The notes under the pieces are model-generated. The model searched no databases. It saw only the letters and a program-made list of their open reading frames with translations, and had not been told where the DNA came from. DNA of 64,000 nucleotides, taken from positions 1 to 64,000 of the forward strand of contig CAZURK010000025.1 of the NCBI GenBank assembly GCA_964623055.1, read 5' to 3'. Positions within the stretch are counted from its first letter, which is position 1, and every line of letters begins with the position of its first letter. The stretch is from JADHUC01 sp964623055 (GTDB lineage Bacteria; Planctomycetota; Planctomycetia; Pirellulales; Pirellulaceae). Of the stretch, positions 51,588 to 61,045 are shown piece by piece. The position numbers and the translations under genes are program-made.

Positions 51588-51968
51588 ATGTACGAGACAT
51601 CGATTGGTCAGACTTCGGCAGCTCTGAACTACGAAGAGCTGTTGGCACGCTGCATGGGAAGCATCGAGTTTGCTGAACGCGTTATCGAGAAGTTCCAGAA
51701 CAGCTTCGAGCATGATTTGGAGCATCTGGAAACGGAGCTGAAATCGGAAAACGCCGAGAGGGTTACGTCGGTCGCCCATCGCTTGAAGGGTGCGTCGGCA
51801 AGCGTCGGAGCTCCGGGGCTGCGGCAATGGGCGGCCGAGATTGAAGAACTGGGCCGCGCCGATCGCCTGACTGAGGCTCGGCGACCCGTGCAACACCTGC
51901 GTCATGAATGGTCGCGATTCCTGGACCACGTGTCGTCGGGCGTGATGCAGGGCAATGGTGGTCTCTAA
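51588..51968 (+). CDS. Histidine phosphotransfer (Hpt) protein
   Basis: The 126-residue protein has a helical bundle with phospho-accepting His64 in VTSVAHRLKGASASVGAPGL, the normal Hpt motif, after FEHDLEHLETELKSENAERV. It is a lone Hpt encoded just upstream of an HD-GYP response regulator and a hybrid kinase that lacks an Hpt of its own. It could therefore shuttle phosphate between them. AACGAAGAGC-type sites upstream are weak. Confidence 0.85.
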   Translation: MYETSIGQTSAALNYEELLARCMGSIEFAERVIEKFQNSFEHDLEHLETELKSENAERVTSVAHRLKGASASVGAPGLRQWAAEIEELGRADRLTEARRPVQHLRHEWSRFLDHVSSGVMQGNGGL

Positions 51969-52004
51969 GCGGGCGCACCAGAACAAGGTTCGGGGGCATA
52001 ACGC

Positions 52005-53048
52005 GTGCGTGTGTTAGTCGTTGAAGATGACCCGCTGGTCGCCGACATGCTGCGTCACTCCCTTGAGGAGCTGGGGTACACGCCGACCACGTGCGGCGAC
52101 GGATTCGAGGCTTTGAAGCTGATCCGTACCGGACTCTATCGGCTCGTCATTTCCGATTGGGAAATGCCGGGCATGAGCGGCATTGAACTGTGCCGCTCGA
52201 TCCGTGACCGCCGGCTCAGCAGCTATGTCTACATCGTCCTTCTGACATCGCGAAGCGGCACCGAAAACGTCGTGGAGGGATACGACGCGGGTGCCGACGA
52301 TTTCATCACCAAGCCATTCCAGCCACAGGAATTGTCCGTCCGCCTGAAAGTTGGCGAACGCATTCTGTCGCTGGAAAGCCGTGACGTCACCATCTTCGCT
52401 CTGGCCAAACTGGCCGAATGCCGGGATACCGAAACGGGGATGCACTTGGAGCGGATGAGGGAGTACTGCCGTGTCTTGGCCGACGAACTCTCCACGTGGG
52501 GGAAATTCAGCGATCAGATCGACGGCGATTTCGTCCAAATGATCTACCTGACAAGCCCGTTGCACGACATTGGAAAGGTAGGGATACCCGACAGTGTGCT
52601 ACTGAAGCCGGGCCGGTTGAACGCGCACGAGTTCGAGATGATGAAGCAACATGCGGCCATCGGTGGACAAACGCTTGACACCGCAACTCAAGCCCACCCG
52701 GAAGCGCACTTCTTGCATATGGCCCGAGATATCGCTTGGTCGCACCACGAACGACTCGATGGAAGCGGATATCCCAAAGGCTTGGCGGGATCGGAGATAC
52801 CGCTCTGCGGCCGCATCACGGCGTTGGCGGATGTCTACGACGCTCTGACCACAAAACGCGTCTACAAGCCGGCTTACAGCCACGACACGGCCCGTTCAAT
52901 CATACTGGATGGCAAGGGAAATCACCTGGACCCCGACATTGTCGAGGCATTCTTGAACCGCGAGGAGGACTTCCGGGCGGTCTATCGCCGGTTCCGCGAG
53001 AACGGGGCTCCGTCCAAGCGGGGCAGTTGTGCGCTGGCGGCGGTATAG
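52005..53048 (+). CDS. Response regulator with HD-GYP phosphodiesterase-like output domain
   Basis: The GTG at 52005 gives MRVLVVEDDPLVADMLRHSL and 347 residues. The receiver has its Asp in YRLVISDWEMPGMSGIELCR and Lys in FITKPFQPQELSV. The HD-GYP domain follows: LTSPLHDIGKVGIPDSVLLK, FEMMKQHAAIGGQTL and SHHERLDGSGYPKGLAG, with HD, GYP and later His intact. Active HD-GYP proteins hydrolyse cyclic-di-GMP. It is 36 bases after the Hpt gene and 171 before the hybrid kinase, so the three probably form one signalling unit. Confidence 0.9.
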   Translation: MRVLVVEDDPLVADMLRHSLEELGYTPTTCGDGFEALKLIRTGLYRLVISDWEMPGMSGIELCRSIRDRRLSSYVYIVLLTSRSGTENVVEGYDAGADDFITKPFQPQELSVRLKVGERILSLESRDVTIFALAKLAECRDTETGMHLERMREYCRVLADELSTWGKFSDQIDGDFVQMIYLTSPLHDIGKVGIPDSVLLKPGRLNAHEFEMMKQHAAIGGQTLDTATQAHPEAHFLHMARDIAWSHHERLDGSGYPKGLAGSEIPLCGRITALADVYDALTTKRVYKPAYSHDTARSIILDGKGNHLDPDIVEAFLNREEDFRAVYRRFRENGAPSKRGSCALAAV

Positions 53049-53147
53049 CGACCGCCAAACGGGTCGGGACGACCCGACGAACCGATACCGCCGATACATC
53101 CAAAACGGATGGTATAGCGAACCTTTCGCACTGCGGCGAGCCGGGTA

Positions 53148-53171
53148 TTTGGGAAAGCTAGACTTCCCAAA
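53148..53171. other. Perfect hairpin before the hybrid kinase gene
   Basis: TTTGGGAA (53148-53155) and TTCCCAAA (53164-53171) are perfect 8-base arms around an AGCTAGAC loop. The hairpin lies about 50 bases before the kinase start and has no U run after it. It may be an operator or an RNA element in the leader, or a weak terminator after the HD-GYP gene. Confidence 0.45.
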
Positions 53172-53219
53172 GAGATATCCCCTATTGCCTTATCCGTACC
53201 CAATCTCCGGCGGCGGTTC

Positions 53220-56200
53220 ATGAGCGAGACACGAAAAGACACTTCCGAGACTAGCCCGATCACCGAGCCCGAGTCCGGCACCTACGTCGATTGTGTTCTC
53301 GGCGGGCGTTACCGCGTAACGAGCGTGCTGAGAAAGGCAAAGAACGCGGAGACGCTGCTGGCGGTCGATTTGGCGAACGGCGGATCCGTTGCCGTGAGAC
53401 TGGTGCCGACCAGTGCTCTTTCCGCAGACAGCGCGACACGAATCGAACAACAGGTCGAGGTGTTGCGGCAGGTCGAGAGTCGTTGGCTCGCAACGCCAAT
53501 CGACTTCGGGCAAAAGGACGGCGTTTTCTATTTCATCTTCCCGCGCGTTCCGCGGGTCTTCCTGGACTCGCGGCTGCAGAATGGTCCGCTCGAACTCCGC
53601 GAGGCCGTCACCATCGGTTGCTGCCTCTTCTCGGCCTTGAAGGACCTCCACGAGCACCGAACACTGCACCTGAACATCGACCCATCGAACGTTGCCATCG
53701 ATGCAGATCGTCCCCTGAAGCAGGCGACCTTGTTCGATTTGGGCCTCGCCGAAACCGTGCACATGCAAGAGGCCCTCGCAAATCAGCCTCTGAATCCAGC
53801 TTTGTACATGTCACCCGAACAGGCCGGTTCGATTGACTGCGGTTTGGGTGAACCATCGGATATCTATTCTGTCGGAGTGGTGCTGTTTGAGTGTTTGACG
53901 GGGCGTACGCCGTTCAGCGGGCAGGATGTCGGAGAGATCTTGTTCGAACAGATGACGGCTCCCGTACCCGAGTTGCGCAGCCTTGGCTTGATGGTGCCGC
54001 GCGCACTGGACGAATGCGTTTCGCGGCTTCTACGAAAGGACCCGCGTGACCGGTACCAGTCGGCCGAAGCTGCGTTGCAGGATCTGACGGCCATCGCGGA
54101 TGCAATTGACCGCGGCGATACAGAGCCTCCGCTGGTGATCGGGAGATTCGACAGGCGGTCCTCGCTGACCGAACCGGCGCTTGTCGCCCGGGACGACGAA
54201 CTGAAGCAGGTGGGCGACCAGATCGACCGGACGTTGGCGGGCCGTGCGGGTCTGGTGTTTCTGGAAGGCGAGTCTGGCGCGGGCAAATCACGACTCCTGG
54301 CGGAAGTGGCCCAATGCGGTTTGAGCCGCGGATTCTGGGTCCTGCAGGGGCAGGGCTACAACGACACAGGCCAGCGGCCGTTTCAATTGCTGGACGGCGT
54401 CGTCGACGAGTTTCTGCGAGTGGCCGAAAATGACCCAGGCTTGGCCGAGTCGCTGCGGCAGCGTCTTGATGTTCATCGCGAAGCTCTGGGCGCGGCGCTT
54501 CCTGCCCTGGGCGAAGCGTTTGGATGGGAGCGAGCCAACCTGCCCGTGCACGAAGCCTTTGGCGAGGCGAGGAGCATCCAAGCGTTATCCGATCTGCTGG
54601 ATGCACTGGGTACCGAACAGCGACCGGCCGTGATTATCCTGGACGATTGCCAGTGGGCGGACGAACTGACGATCAAGCTGATCGAACGCTGGTACGCATC
54701 CAAGAGACGACGCCGAAGGCGGAGCGATTGCCACGTGTTGTTGGTGGTGGCGTTCCGTTCGGAAGAGGTTGGCGACGAGCACAGACTGCGGAAGTCCAGC
54801 CCGTCCGCACACCTGACCCTGCCACGACTCGCACCGGAGGACATACGTTGTCTTGCGGAGTCGATGGCTGGGCCATTGCCCGCAGAAGGCGTGGCCACCG
54901 TGTGCCGGTTGTCCGAAGGGAGCCCCTTCATGGCTTCGGCTGTGCTTAGGGGACTCGTCGAGGCAGGAGCATTGGCGGCGGATTCGCCGGGATGGCGATT
55001 CGAGCCTCTGGCCATGGAGAGTTCTCAGTCTTCGGACTATGCCGGGACTCTCCTGTCGCGCCGCATCGATCTACTGCCCGAACAGGCGGTTGAAGTTCTG
55101 TCGGTCGGAGCTGTGCTGGGAAAGGAATTCCAACTCGACATCGCAGCTCAGTTGGCGGAGCATCCGCTCGACCAAGTTACCGCTTCGCTGGACGAGGCTC
55201 GGAAACGGCATTTCGTTTGGCTTCAGCCCGAGATAGCCCGGTGCGTTTTCGCCCATGACAAGATCCGGGCGGCATTGCTCGAACGGCTGTCAGATGAACA
55301 GCGCAAACAGATTCATCTCCGCGCGGCGCTCTATCTTCGGGACCACACGCCGGAGAACGTTTTTGACCTCGCGTACCACTTCGATGCGGCAGGTGAGAGC
55401 GATTGGGCACTGAACTACGCGTTGGAGGCCGCCGAACAAGCGCGGTCACAGCACTCGCTGGAAATCGCCGAACAGCAGTACCGCATCGCCCAGCGGGCTG
55501 CGAATGAAGCACCGGCGTCCCTGCGCTATCGGATCTCCGAGGGGCTTGGCGATGTGCTGATGTTGCGCGGCCGTTATGACGATGCCGAGCGGTGCTTCAA
55601 GAACGCGGCCGAATTGGCCGAAGGAAGCTACACCCAGGCCCAGATCCGAGGCAAGCTGGGCGAGTTGGACTTCAAACGAGGAGACATGGGGTCTGCCACT
55701 TGCGGTTTCGAAGAAGCGCTGCGCATGCTGGGGTGGACCGTTCCACGAAGAGCCGCCCTGCACGCCGTACTGTTTGCCTGGGAAGCCCTCGTTCAGATCG
55801 CGCACACGCTTCTGCCTCGCATCTTCGTGCATCGCCGGAAAGCGAAGCCGCCGGAGTCCGAGTTGCTCGCGGTTCGGCTATTCAGCCGGTTGGCGCACGG
55901 TTACTGGTTCACGCGAAGCCGAGTCACGTCGCTCTGGGCGCATCTGCGTGGCATGAACCTGGCCGAGCGATACCCTCCGACGCTGGAATTGGCGCAGGCC
56001 TACTCGGAGCACGCACCCGGGATGACGCTCGTGGCCTACTTCCGCCGAGGTATTGTCTACGCGCAGAAGTCGCTGGAGATTCGCCGTTCCCTCGGCGACG
56101 TCTGGGGCCAGGGACAGTCGCTCAGCTACTACGGAGTCGTGTTGTATGCGGCTTCTCGATTCGCCGAATGCGTCGAAAAGGGACGAGAAGCGGTCCGATT

Positions 56201-59200
56201 GCTGGAACGAACCGGCGATTTCTGGGAAGTCCACATCGCGCGGTACCAGGTCGCTGCGTCGTTCTATCACATGGGAGATCTGCGAAGCGCGATCGAAGAG
56301 GCGCAGTACAATCACAAATCCGGCCTGGAATTGGGGGACGAGCAGGCTTCCGGCATTGGCCTGGACGTGTGGTCACGTGCTTCCGGTGGCACGATCGCCG
56401 AAGAAATTGTCCAGACCGAGGTCGACCGCGAACGCCCGGACGCCCAGGGGATTGCTCAGGTCCTGCTTGCCGAGGGCGTCAGGTTGATCGGCTGTGGCGA
56501 TACGGAGCAAGCCGCCGCGGTGTTCGAAAAGGCAATAGCCATCGCCGACAAGGCGGGGGTCAGGAATGCCTACACTTTGCCGAATTTGACCTGGCTCGCC
56601 ACGGCCCGCCGGATGCAGGCTGAAGAGCAGGTCGGCTACACACCCAAACAACGCTGTACAGCCTTGAAACGCGCCCAAGTGGCGGCGCGGCGTGCCGTGC
56701 GTGCTGCGTGGATCTGTCAAAACGACCTGCCACAGGCGCTGCGCGAGTACGGCTTGATTCAAGCCATGCGAGGCCGACTGCGCCGGGCTCGTCGTTCGTT
56801 CCAGAAAAGCCTTGCCGTCGCCGAACGCCAGGAAGCCCGCTACGCACACGCCCAGACACTGCTGGCTAGAGGCCGGGTCGGCATCGAAGCGGGTTGGCCC
56901 AATGCCGAGCGGGACATCGCCGATGCCGAGTCCACGTTGCGCGTGCTGGCTGTCTCGCCGCAGACCGGTGGACATCAGTACGGCGGCACGATGACAGGGC
57001 CGGTCACCTTGTCGCATGCCGACCGTTTCGATCAGGTGCTCGAGTCGGGACACAGGATCGTTTCGGCACTTAACGAGAGGACCATCTACAACGAAGTCCG
57101 CGGAGCCGCCTTGCGCTTGTTGCGCGGTGAAAACTGTCTTCTGCTGGGTGTCCACGAGGAGGCGGGCACACAACGCTTGGTCCCGTTTGGCGGCCAAACG
57201 ACGAGCAGTTTCAGCGAACTAATGGCGCGTCAAGCGCTGATGGCGGGCCGCGCTGTGGCGTTTGCCGACGACGTATCCGAATGCGATACGGACGAAGACA
57301 CCCTTTCAAATGATCGTTCCACGCTGTGCGTGCCTCTGTTTGTTCGCGGACGTGCCGTCGCTTGTCTGTACGTTACGCACAGCCAGGTTCGAAACCTTTT
57401 TGGTCCGGACGAGGAGCGATTGGCTGATTTCATCGCCACGATTGCTGGGGCAGCCCTGGAGAATGCCGATGGTTTTGAGAAGCTGCAAAGCGTAAACGAG
57501 ACCTTGGAAAAACGTGTCGAAGAACGGACGGCTGCCGCCGAAGCGCGAGCGGAAGAGCTGACTCGTTCCAATCGCGAATTGAAACGCATTGCGAACGAAC
57601 TCAGGCAGACCGAAGAACAGCTCCGCCTGGCCAGCCGGTCGGCCGAACGAGCCAGCAAGGCCAAGAGCCAGTTCCTGGCGGCCATGAGCCACGAGATCCG
57701 TACGCCCATGAACGGCATCATGGGAATGACCGAACTGGCTCTTCGTACGTCGTTGTCGTCCGAACAGCGCGGGCACCTGAATATCGTCAAGCAATCCGCC
57801 GATGCCCTGTTGCGGTTGCTGAACGACATTCTCGACTTGTCCAAGATCGAAGCTGGCAGGATGGAACTGGAGAGGATTCCTTTCGAACTGCACGAACTGG
57901 TCGGCGACGCAACTCAGGTGCTTGCCCTGCCCTCTTCGGAGAAGGGCCTGGAACTGGTCTGCCGGGCTGCGCCCGATGTTCCTCGCGAGACGCTTGGGGA
58001 CCCAGGACGCCTGCGGCAGATCATCGTCAACCTGGTAGGAAATGCCGTCAAATTCACGGAACAGGGCGAGGTGTTTGTGGATGTCTGGGTCGAGGGCAAC
58101 GTGGAGGACGACGTCGTCCTGCATTTCGCGGTGAAGGACACCGGAATCGGCATTCCCAAGGAAAAGCAGAAGAAGGTATTCGAATCGTTCTCGCAGGCCG
58201 ACCATTCGACAACACGCTGCTATGGTGGCACCGGTCTTGGCTTGGCGATTTCGTCCCAATTGGTCGCGATGATGGGTGGAACCATCTGGGTGGAAAGCAA
58301 AGCGGGCCGCGGCAGCACTTTTCATTTCACGGTGCACCTTGGCCTGGCCGATTCCAGCGAACTAGCGCCCGCCGCGGCCGCGCTGCACGGGGCCCGCGTG
58401 TTGGTGGTGGACGACAATTCGACCAGCCGGCGTGTCTACGGCGAAGTGCTGGCCAGCCACGGCGCGACGGTGAAAACGGCCGACAGCGCCGACGCTGCAC
58501 AAATACAGATCAAACAAGCGTCGACGACCGGCATCAAGTTCGACTTGGCGGTTCTGGACGCCGGCTTGCCCAATTCGAGCGCCTTAGATCTTGTCGAGAC
58601 CGTGCAACGCGAACCGGGGCTGCGAGATTGCCAGTTTGTCCTTCTGCTTCACGCCGGACAGCAGGATCTGTCAGCGCGTTGCCGCGAACTGGGCGTCGAG
58701 CACTGCGTGACTAAGCCAGCAAAGGCTTCCGATCTGGTGGATGCAGTGCGCAAGGCCCAGGGCATCGTCGAGGTTCCAGAGCCCAGCGTCGAGACGAAAA
58801 CAGATGCGGTGACCCAACGTCCGTTGCGAATCCTCTTGGCCGAGGACGCGCCGGTGAACCAGGAAGTGGCCGCCGGGCTGCTGGAACTGCAGGGACACGA
58901 GGTGGAGGTTGCGAACAACGGCCTGGAGGCGGTCGAGGCGGTCAAATCCCGGAGTTTCGATGTCGTGCTTATGGACATCGAGATGCCGGAGATGGACGGC
59001 CTTCGGGCGACCGCCGTCATACGTGAAATGGAGAGAGACCGCCAAACTCACGTCCCGATCATTGCCATGACGGCTCACGCCGTCAAAGGATTCCGAGAAC
59101 GATGTGTCGAAGCCGGCATGGACGGCTATATTCCCAAGCCGGTCCAACCCGTTGAGCTGTACGAGGCCCTGAAAGTGATTTCGGCAAACATTCACTCCGA

Positions 59201-59282
59201 GGACGCGGATGACGGATGCCCCGTACCCCCTGTCACAACTCCGATCCTCATGGACCAACCACCCGCTCCGGTCCAAGTCTGA
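53220..59282 (+). CDS. Giant hybrid sensor: pseudokinase-AAA-TPR-GAF-histidine kinase-REC-REC
   Basis: The 2020-residue protein starts MSETRKDTSETSPITEPESG. Residues 27-290 are a Ser/Thr-kinase fold with changes at key places: the VAIK lysine is Arg60, HRDLKPxN is HLNIDPSN (catalytic Asp is Asn152) and DFG is DLG at 173. It is probably a pseudokinase. A Walker A, GESGAGKS, lies at about 350-357 in an AAA/STAND-like ATPase, then TPR-rich helices (about 700-1280), a GAF domain (about 1285-1430), a coiled coil, a HisKA box AMSHEIRTPMNGIMGM (His1491) with its ATPase domain, and two receivers (RVLVVDDN about 1724; RILLAEDAPVN about 1868, LMDIEMPEMDG). No Hpt domain is present; a separate Hpt gene lies upstream at 51588. 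Confidence 0.9.
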   Translation: MSETRKDTSETSPITEPESGTYVDCVLGGRYRVTSVLRKAKNAETLLAVDLANGGSVAVRLVPTSALSADSATRIEQQVEVLRQVESRWLATPIDFGQKDGVFYFIFPRVPRVFLDSRLQNGPLELREAVTIGCCLFSALKDLHEHRTLHLNIDPSNVAIDADRPLKQATLFDLGLAETVHMQEALANQPLNPALYMSPEQAGSIDCGLGEPSDIYSVGVVLFECLTGRTPFSGQDVGEILFEQMTAPVPELRSLGLMVPRALDECVSRLLRKDPRDRYQSAEAALQDLTAIADAIDRGDTEPPLVIGRFDRRSSLTEPALVARDDELKQVGDQIDRTLAGRAGLVFLEGESGAGKSRLLAEVAQCGLSRGFWVLQGQGYNDTGQRPFQLLDGVVDEFLRVAENDPGLAESLRQRLDVHREALGAALPALGEAFGWERANLPVHEAFGEARSIQALSDLLDALGTEQRPAVIILDDCQWADELTIKLIERWYASKRRRRRRSDCHVLLVVAFRSEEVGDEHRLRKSSPSAHLTLPRLAPEDIRCLAESMAGPLPAEGVATVCRLSEGSPFMASAVLRGLVEAGALAADSPGWRFEPLAMESSQSSDYAGTLLSRRIDLLPEQAVEVLSVGAVLGKEFQLDIAAQLAEHPLDQVTASLDEARKRHFVWLQPEIARCVFAHDKIRAALLERLSDEQRKQIHLRAALYLRDHTPENVFDLAYHFDAAGESDWALNYALEAAEQARSQHSLEIAEQQYRIAQRAANEAPASLRYRISEGLGDVLMLRGRYDDAERCFKNAAELAEGSYTQAQIRGKLGELDFKRGDMGSATCGFEEALRMLGWTVPRRAALHAVLFAWEALVQIAHTLLPRIFVHRRKAKPPESELLAVRLFSRLAHGYWFTRSRVTSLWAHLRGMNLAERYPPTLELAQAYSEHAPGMTLVAYFRRGIVYAQKSLEIRRSLGDVWGQGQSLSYYGVVLYAASRFAECVEKGREAVRLLERTGDFWEVHIARYQVAASFYHMGDLRSAIEEAQYNHKSGLELGDEQASGIGLDVWSRASGGTIAEEIVQTEVDRERPDAQGIAQVLLAEGVRLIGCGDTEQAAAVFEKAIAIADKAGVRNAYTLPNLTWLATARRMQAEEQVGYTPKQRCTALKRAQVAARRAVRAAWICQNDLPQALREYGLIQAMRGRLRRARRSFQKSLAVAERQEARYAHAQTLLARGRVGIEAGWPNAERDIADAESTLRVLAVSPQTGGHQYGGTMTGPVTLSHADRFDQVLESGHRIVSALNERTIYNEVRGAALRLLRGENCLLLGVHEEAGTQRLVPFGGQTTSSFSELMARQALMAGRAVAFADDVSECDTDEDTLSNDRSTLCVPLFVRGRAVACLYVTHSQVRNLFGPDEERLADFIATIAGAALENADGFEKLQSVNETLEKRVEERTAAAEARAEELTRSNRELKRIANELRQTEEQLRLASRSAERASKAKSQFLAAMSHEIRTPMNGIMGMTELALRTSLSSEQRGHLNIVKQSADALLRLLNDILDLSKIEAGRMELERIPFELHELVGDATQVLALPSSEKGLELVCRAAPDVPRETLGDPGRLRQIIVNLVGNAVKFTEQGEVFVDVWVEGNVEDDVVLHFAVKDTGIGIPKEKQKKVFESFSQADHSTTRCYGGTGLGLAISSQLVAMMGGTIWVESKAGRGSTFHFTVHLGLADSSELAPAAAALHGARVLVVDDNSTSRRVYGEVLASHGATVKTADSADAAQIQIKQASTTGIKFDLAVLDAGLPNSSALDLVETVQREPGLRDCQFVLLLHAGQQDLSARCRELGVEHCVTKPAKASDLVDAVRKAQGIVEVPEPSVETKTDAVTQRPLRILLAEDAPVNQEVAAGLLELQGHEVEVANNGLEAVEAVKSRSFDVVLMDIEMPEMDGLRATAVIREMERDRQTHVPIIAMTAHAVKGFRERCVEAGMDGYIPKPVQPVELYEALKVISANIHSEDADDGCPVPPVTTPILMDQPPAPVQV

Positions 59283-59449
59283 GAAGGCCCGCCATCGCCT
59301 CCGGAGGCTGCGGAAAAGGTAGGTCCCGCTTGCCGAGCGGGACCTTCTTCGTGCGTGCACGATCTGCTCGCGATTTCAGGTCCCTTCCGGCAGAAGGGAC
59401 CTACCTTTCGCCGCAACGGTGTCTTCTTCAGCAGCCTGCTCCGGCTTCG
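59283..59449. repeat. Composite REP/BIME-like element, copy 2
   Basis: GGTAGGTCCCGCTTGCCGAG plus CGGGACCTTC (59318-59347) and CAGGTCCCTTCCGGCAGAAG plus GGGACCTACC (59377-59405) are partly complementary. The right flank (GCCGCAACGG ... AGCAGCCTGCTCCGGCTT) is the reverse complement of the left flank of the copy at 45914. It fills most of the gap between the kinase gene and the TPR protein gene. Confidence 0.75.
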
Positions 59450-59560
59450 GGGCAAACGAGCTATGCGGACATTTCAGGCTGGATGCGGCATGATTGGCTG
59501 GTAAGATGCACCAACGTGGCTTTGCCGATTACTCAACCCGACATGGGGGATCAGAAAACC

Positions 59561-61018
59561 ATGTGGCGGAAACTGGTTGGCTTCCTGACGGGAAAACCGG
59601 AACCCGACGAATCCACGATCTTACGGCTGGGAATGCTATTCATCGGGGTGTTGGCTCTGCTGTCCGGAATTGTGGCGGCGGTGCAGGGGCACTGGGCAGC
59701 TTTGGTTGTGTTGCCCTTCGGGGGGCTGATTCTTTGGGGTTGGCGACTGGCCTGCCAACAGGCCGCAGGCGGCAGGGACGTCTGGCCAAAGGGCGTTCCT
59801 CGACTCTATCCGGAATTGGATGGCGTGGAATTGTGCGAATTCCTTTCCGCCGAGCAATATGAGGCGATCCGAGAATTCCCGGTGGTCATGATCTTGCCGT
59901 TCATGTCCAAGAGTGGCTTCGGAGAGCATGCCGACTTCGGCGCTGGCCTGGCTCAATTGATGATTCGCGATCTGATGCTCGTTCCAAATATCAGCGTGCG
60001 CGGACCAGAGGATACATCACTCATCTTCGTCGAGACCGCCCGCGAATGGGCGCCAAAGAACGCCGGCCTGATCTGCGTGACGGGCGCGGCGTCGTTTGAC
60101 GCGGACACCTGGCGGCTGGATTTGGAGATCCTTCAGGGAGATCGGACGGTGGCCGAGATCCCCATCGTCGATGCTGAGCCCAGCCACTTCTTGCTGCGGT
60201 GCGCAGTGGCCATCGCGGAGACGGTCGGAGGACTAGTGCCAGAGTCAGTGATGCAGAAATGGCGACAAGCACGTCCTACAACGTTACTCACGCTCTCGAA
60301 GCTGGGAAACATCCAGTTGGCGATGCGTAACCATTCGGATGAAGAAAAGGCGTCTGCGGCAATCCGACTGCTCAAGGACGATCCCCGATGCGCTTTACCA
60401 GCCGGAGCCATCGACTCGGACCTTCCCGAGGCTCGCCAGTACTACCTAGAGGCTTTGCGGCGGGACCCTGACTACGCGCAGATGTGCTTTCTGTTGTTCT
60501 GCTCGGTATGGAACGGTCAAGGATGGCAGCCGGAGGCGATGCAGTTCGCGCGGCGAGCGATCGAGCTTTCGCCGGGCCACGGCAAGGCTCACATGTGTGC
60601 CCCCAACGCAGCGCATCCACAGGCTCAGATGCTTCGCCATTCCGAGTTGGGGTACCGCCTGCTGCCTGGAAACCACTTTGCGATCAGCAATTACATCAGC
60701 AATCTCACGCGTGCCCGTGCCCCGGTAGAGCAATTGGAGGAATTGGCCAAGGAAGCGATTGAGATCGAGCCGTTGGCTCCAGCCAGCTACAGAAATCTGA
60801 TCGCAGCCTTTTCACAAGCGGGCGAATACGGCGCGGCACTGAAAGTCACCGAGCAGTTGCAGACGCTGTTCGAACCAGAGATGCATCCGCATACCGTCTC
60901 GTGCCTAAAACAAAACCCCGAAGTCGCCCGTCTGCTGGAATCAGGCGAGTACGATCCCGCCGAGGAAAACCGGCAGCGAATCGCCGAGTTGCGAGCTTCG
61001 CTAAGGCAAACACGCTGA
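59561..61018 (+). CDS. Membrane-anchored TPR-like protein
   Basis: The ATG at 59561 (MWRKLVGFLTGKPEPDESTI) is chosen, with ATG at 59543 an alternative; the frame extends back across repeat DNA that is unlikely to be coding. It gives 485 residues. Two hydrophobic segments follow (LRLGMLFIGVLALLSGIVAA, WAALVVLPFGGLILWGWRLA). The middle (MILPFMSKSGFGEHADFGAG and LICVTGAASFDADTWRLDLE) resembles FlgO/CsgG-like periplasmic regions. The end has TPR helices (MQFARRAIELSPGHGKAHM, LEELAKEAIEIEPLAPASYR). Function unknown. Confidence 0.65.
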   Translation: MWRKLVGFLTGKPEPDESTILRLGMLFIGVLALLSGIVAAVQGHWAALVVLPFGGLILWGWRLACQQAAGGRDVWPKGVPRLYPELDGVELCEFLSAEQYEAIREFPVVMILPFMSKSGFGEHADFGAGLAQLMIRDLMLVPNISVRGPEDTSLIFVETAREWAPKNAGLICVTGAASFDADTWRLDLEILQGDRTVAEIPIVDAEPSHFLLRCAVAIAETVGGLVPESVMQKWRQARPTTLLTLSKLGNIQLAMRNHSDEEKASAAIRLLKDDPRCALPAGAIDSDLPEARQYYLEALRRDPDYAQMCFLLFCSVWNGQGWQPEAMQFARRAIELSPGHGKAHMCAPNAAHPQAQMLRHSELGYRLLPGNHFAISNYISNLTRARAPVEQLEELAKEAIEIEPLAPASYRNLIAAFSQAGEYGAALKVTEQLQTLFEPEMHPHTVSCLKQNPEVARLLESGEYDPAEENRQRIAELRASLRQTR

Positions 61019-61045
61019 TTCCTGCCTTGCAGGCCGACGTTCAGA

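Noticed and set aside
59216..59560. N-terminal extension of the TPR protein (open frame back to 59216)
   Set aside because: It runs through the end of the kinase gene and a REP element; translation of that part is unlikely.
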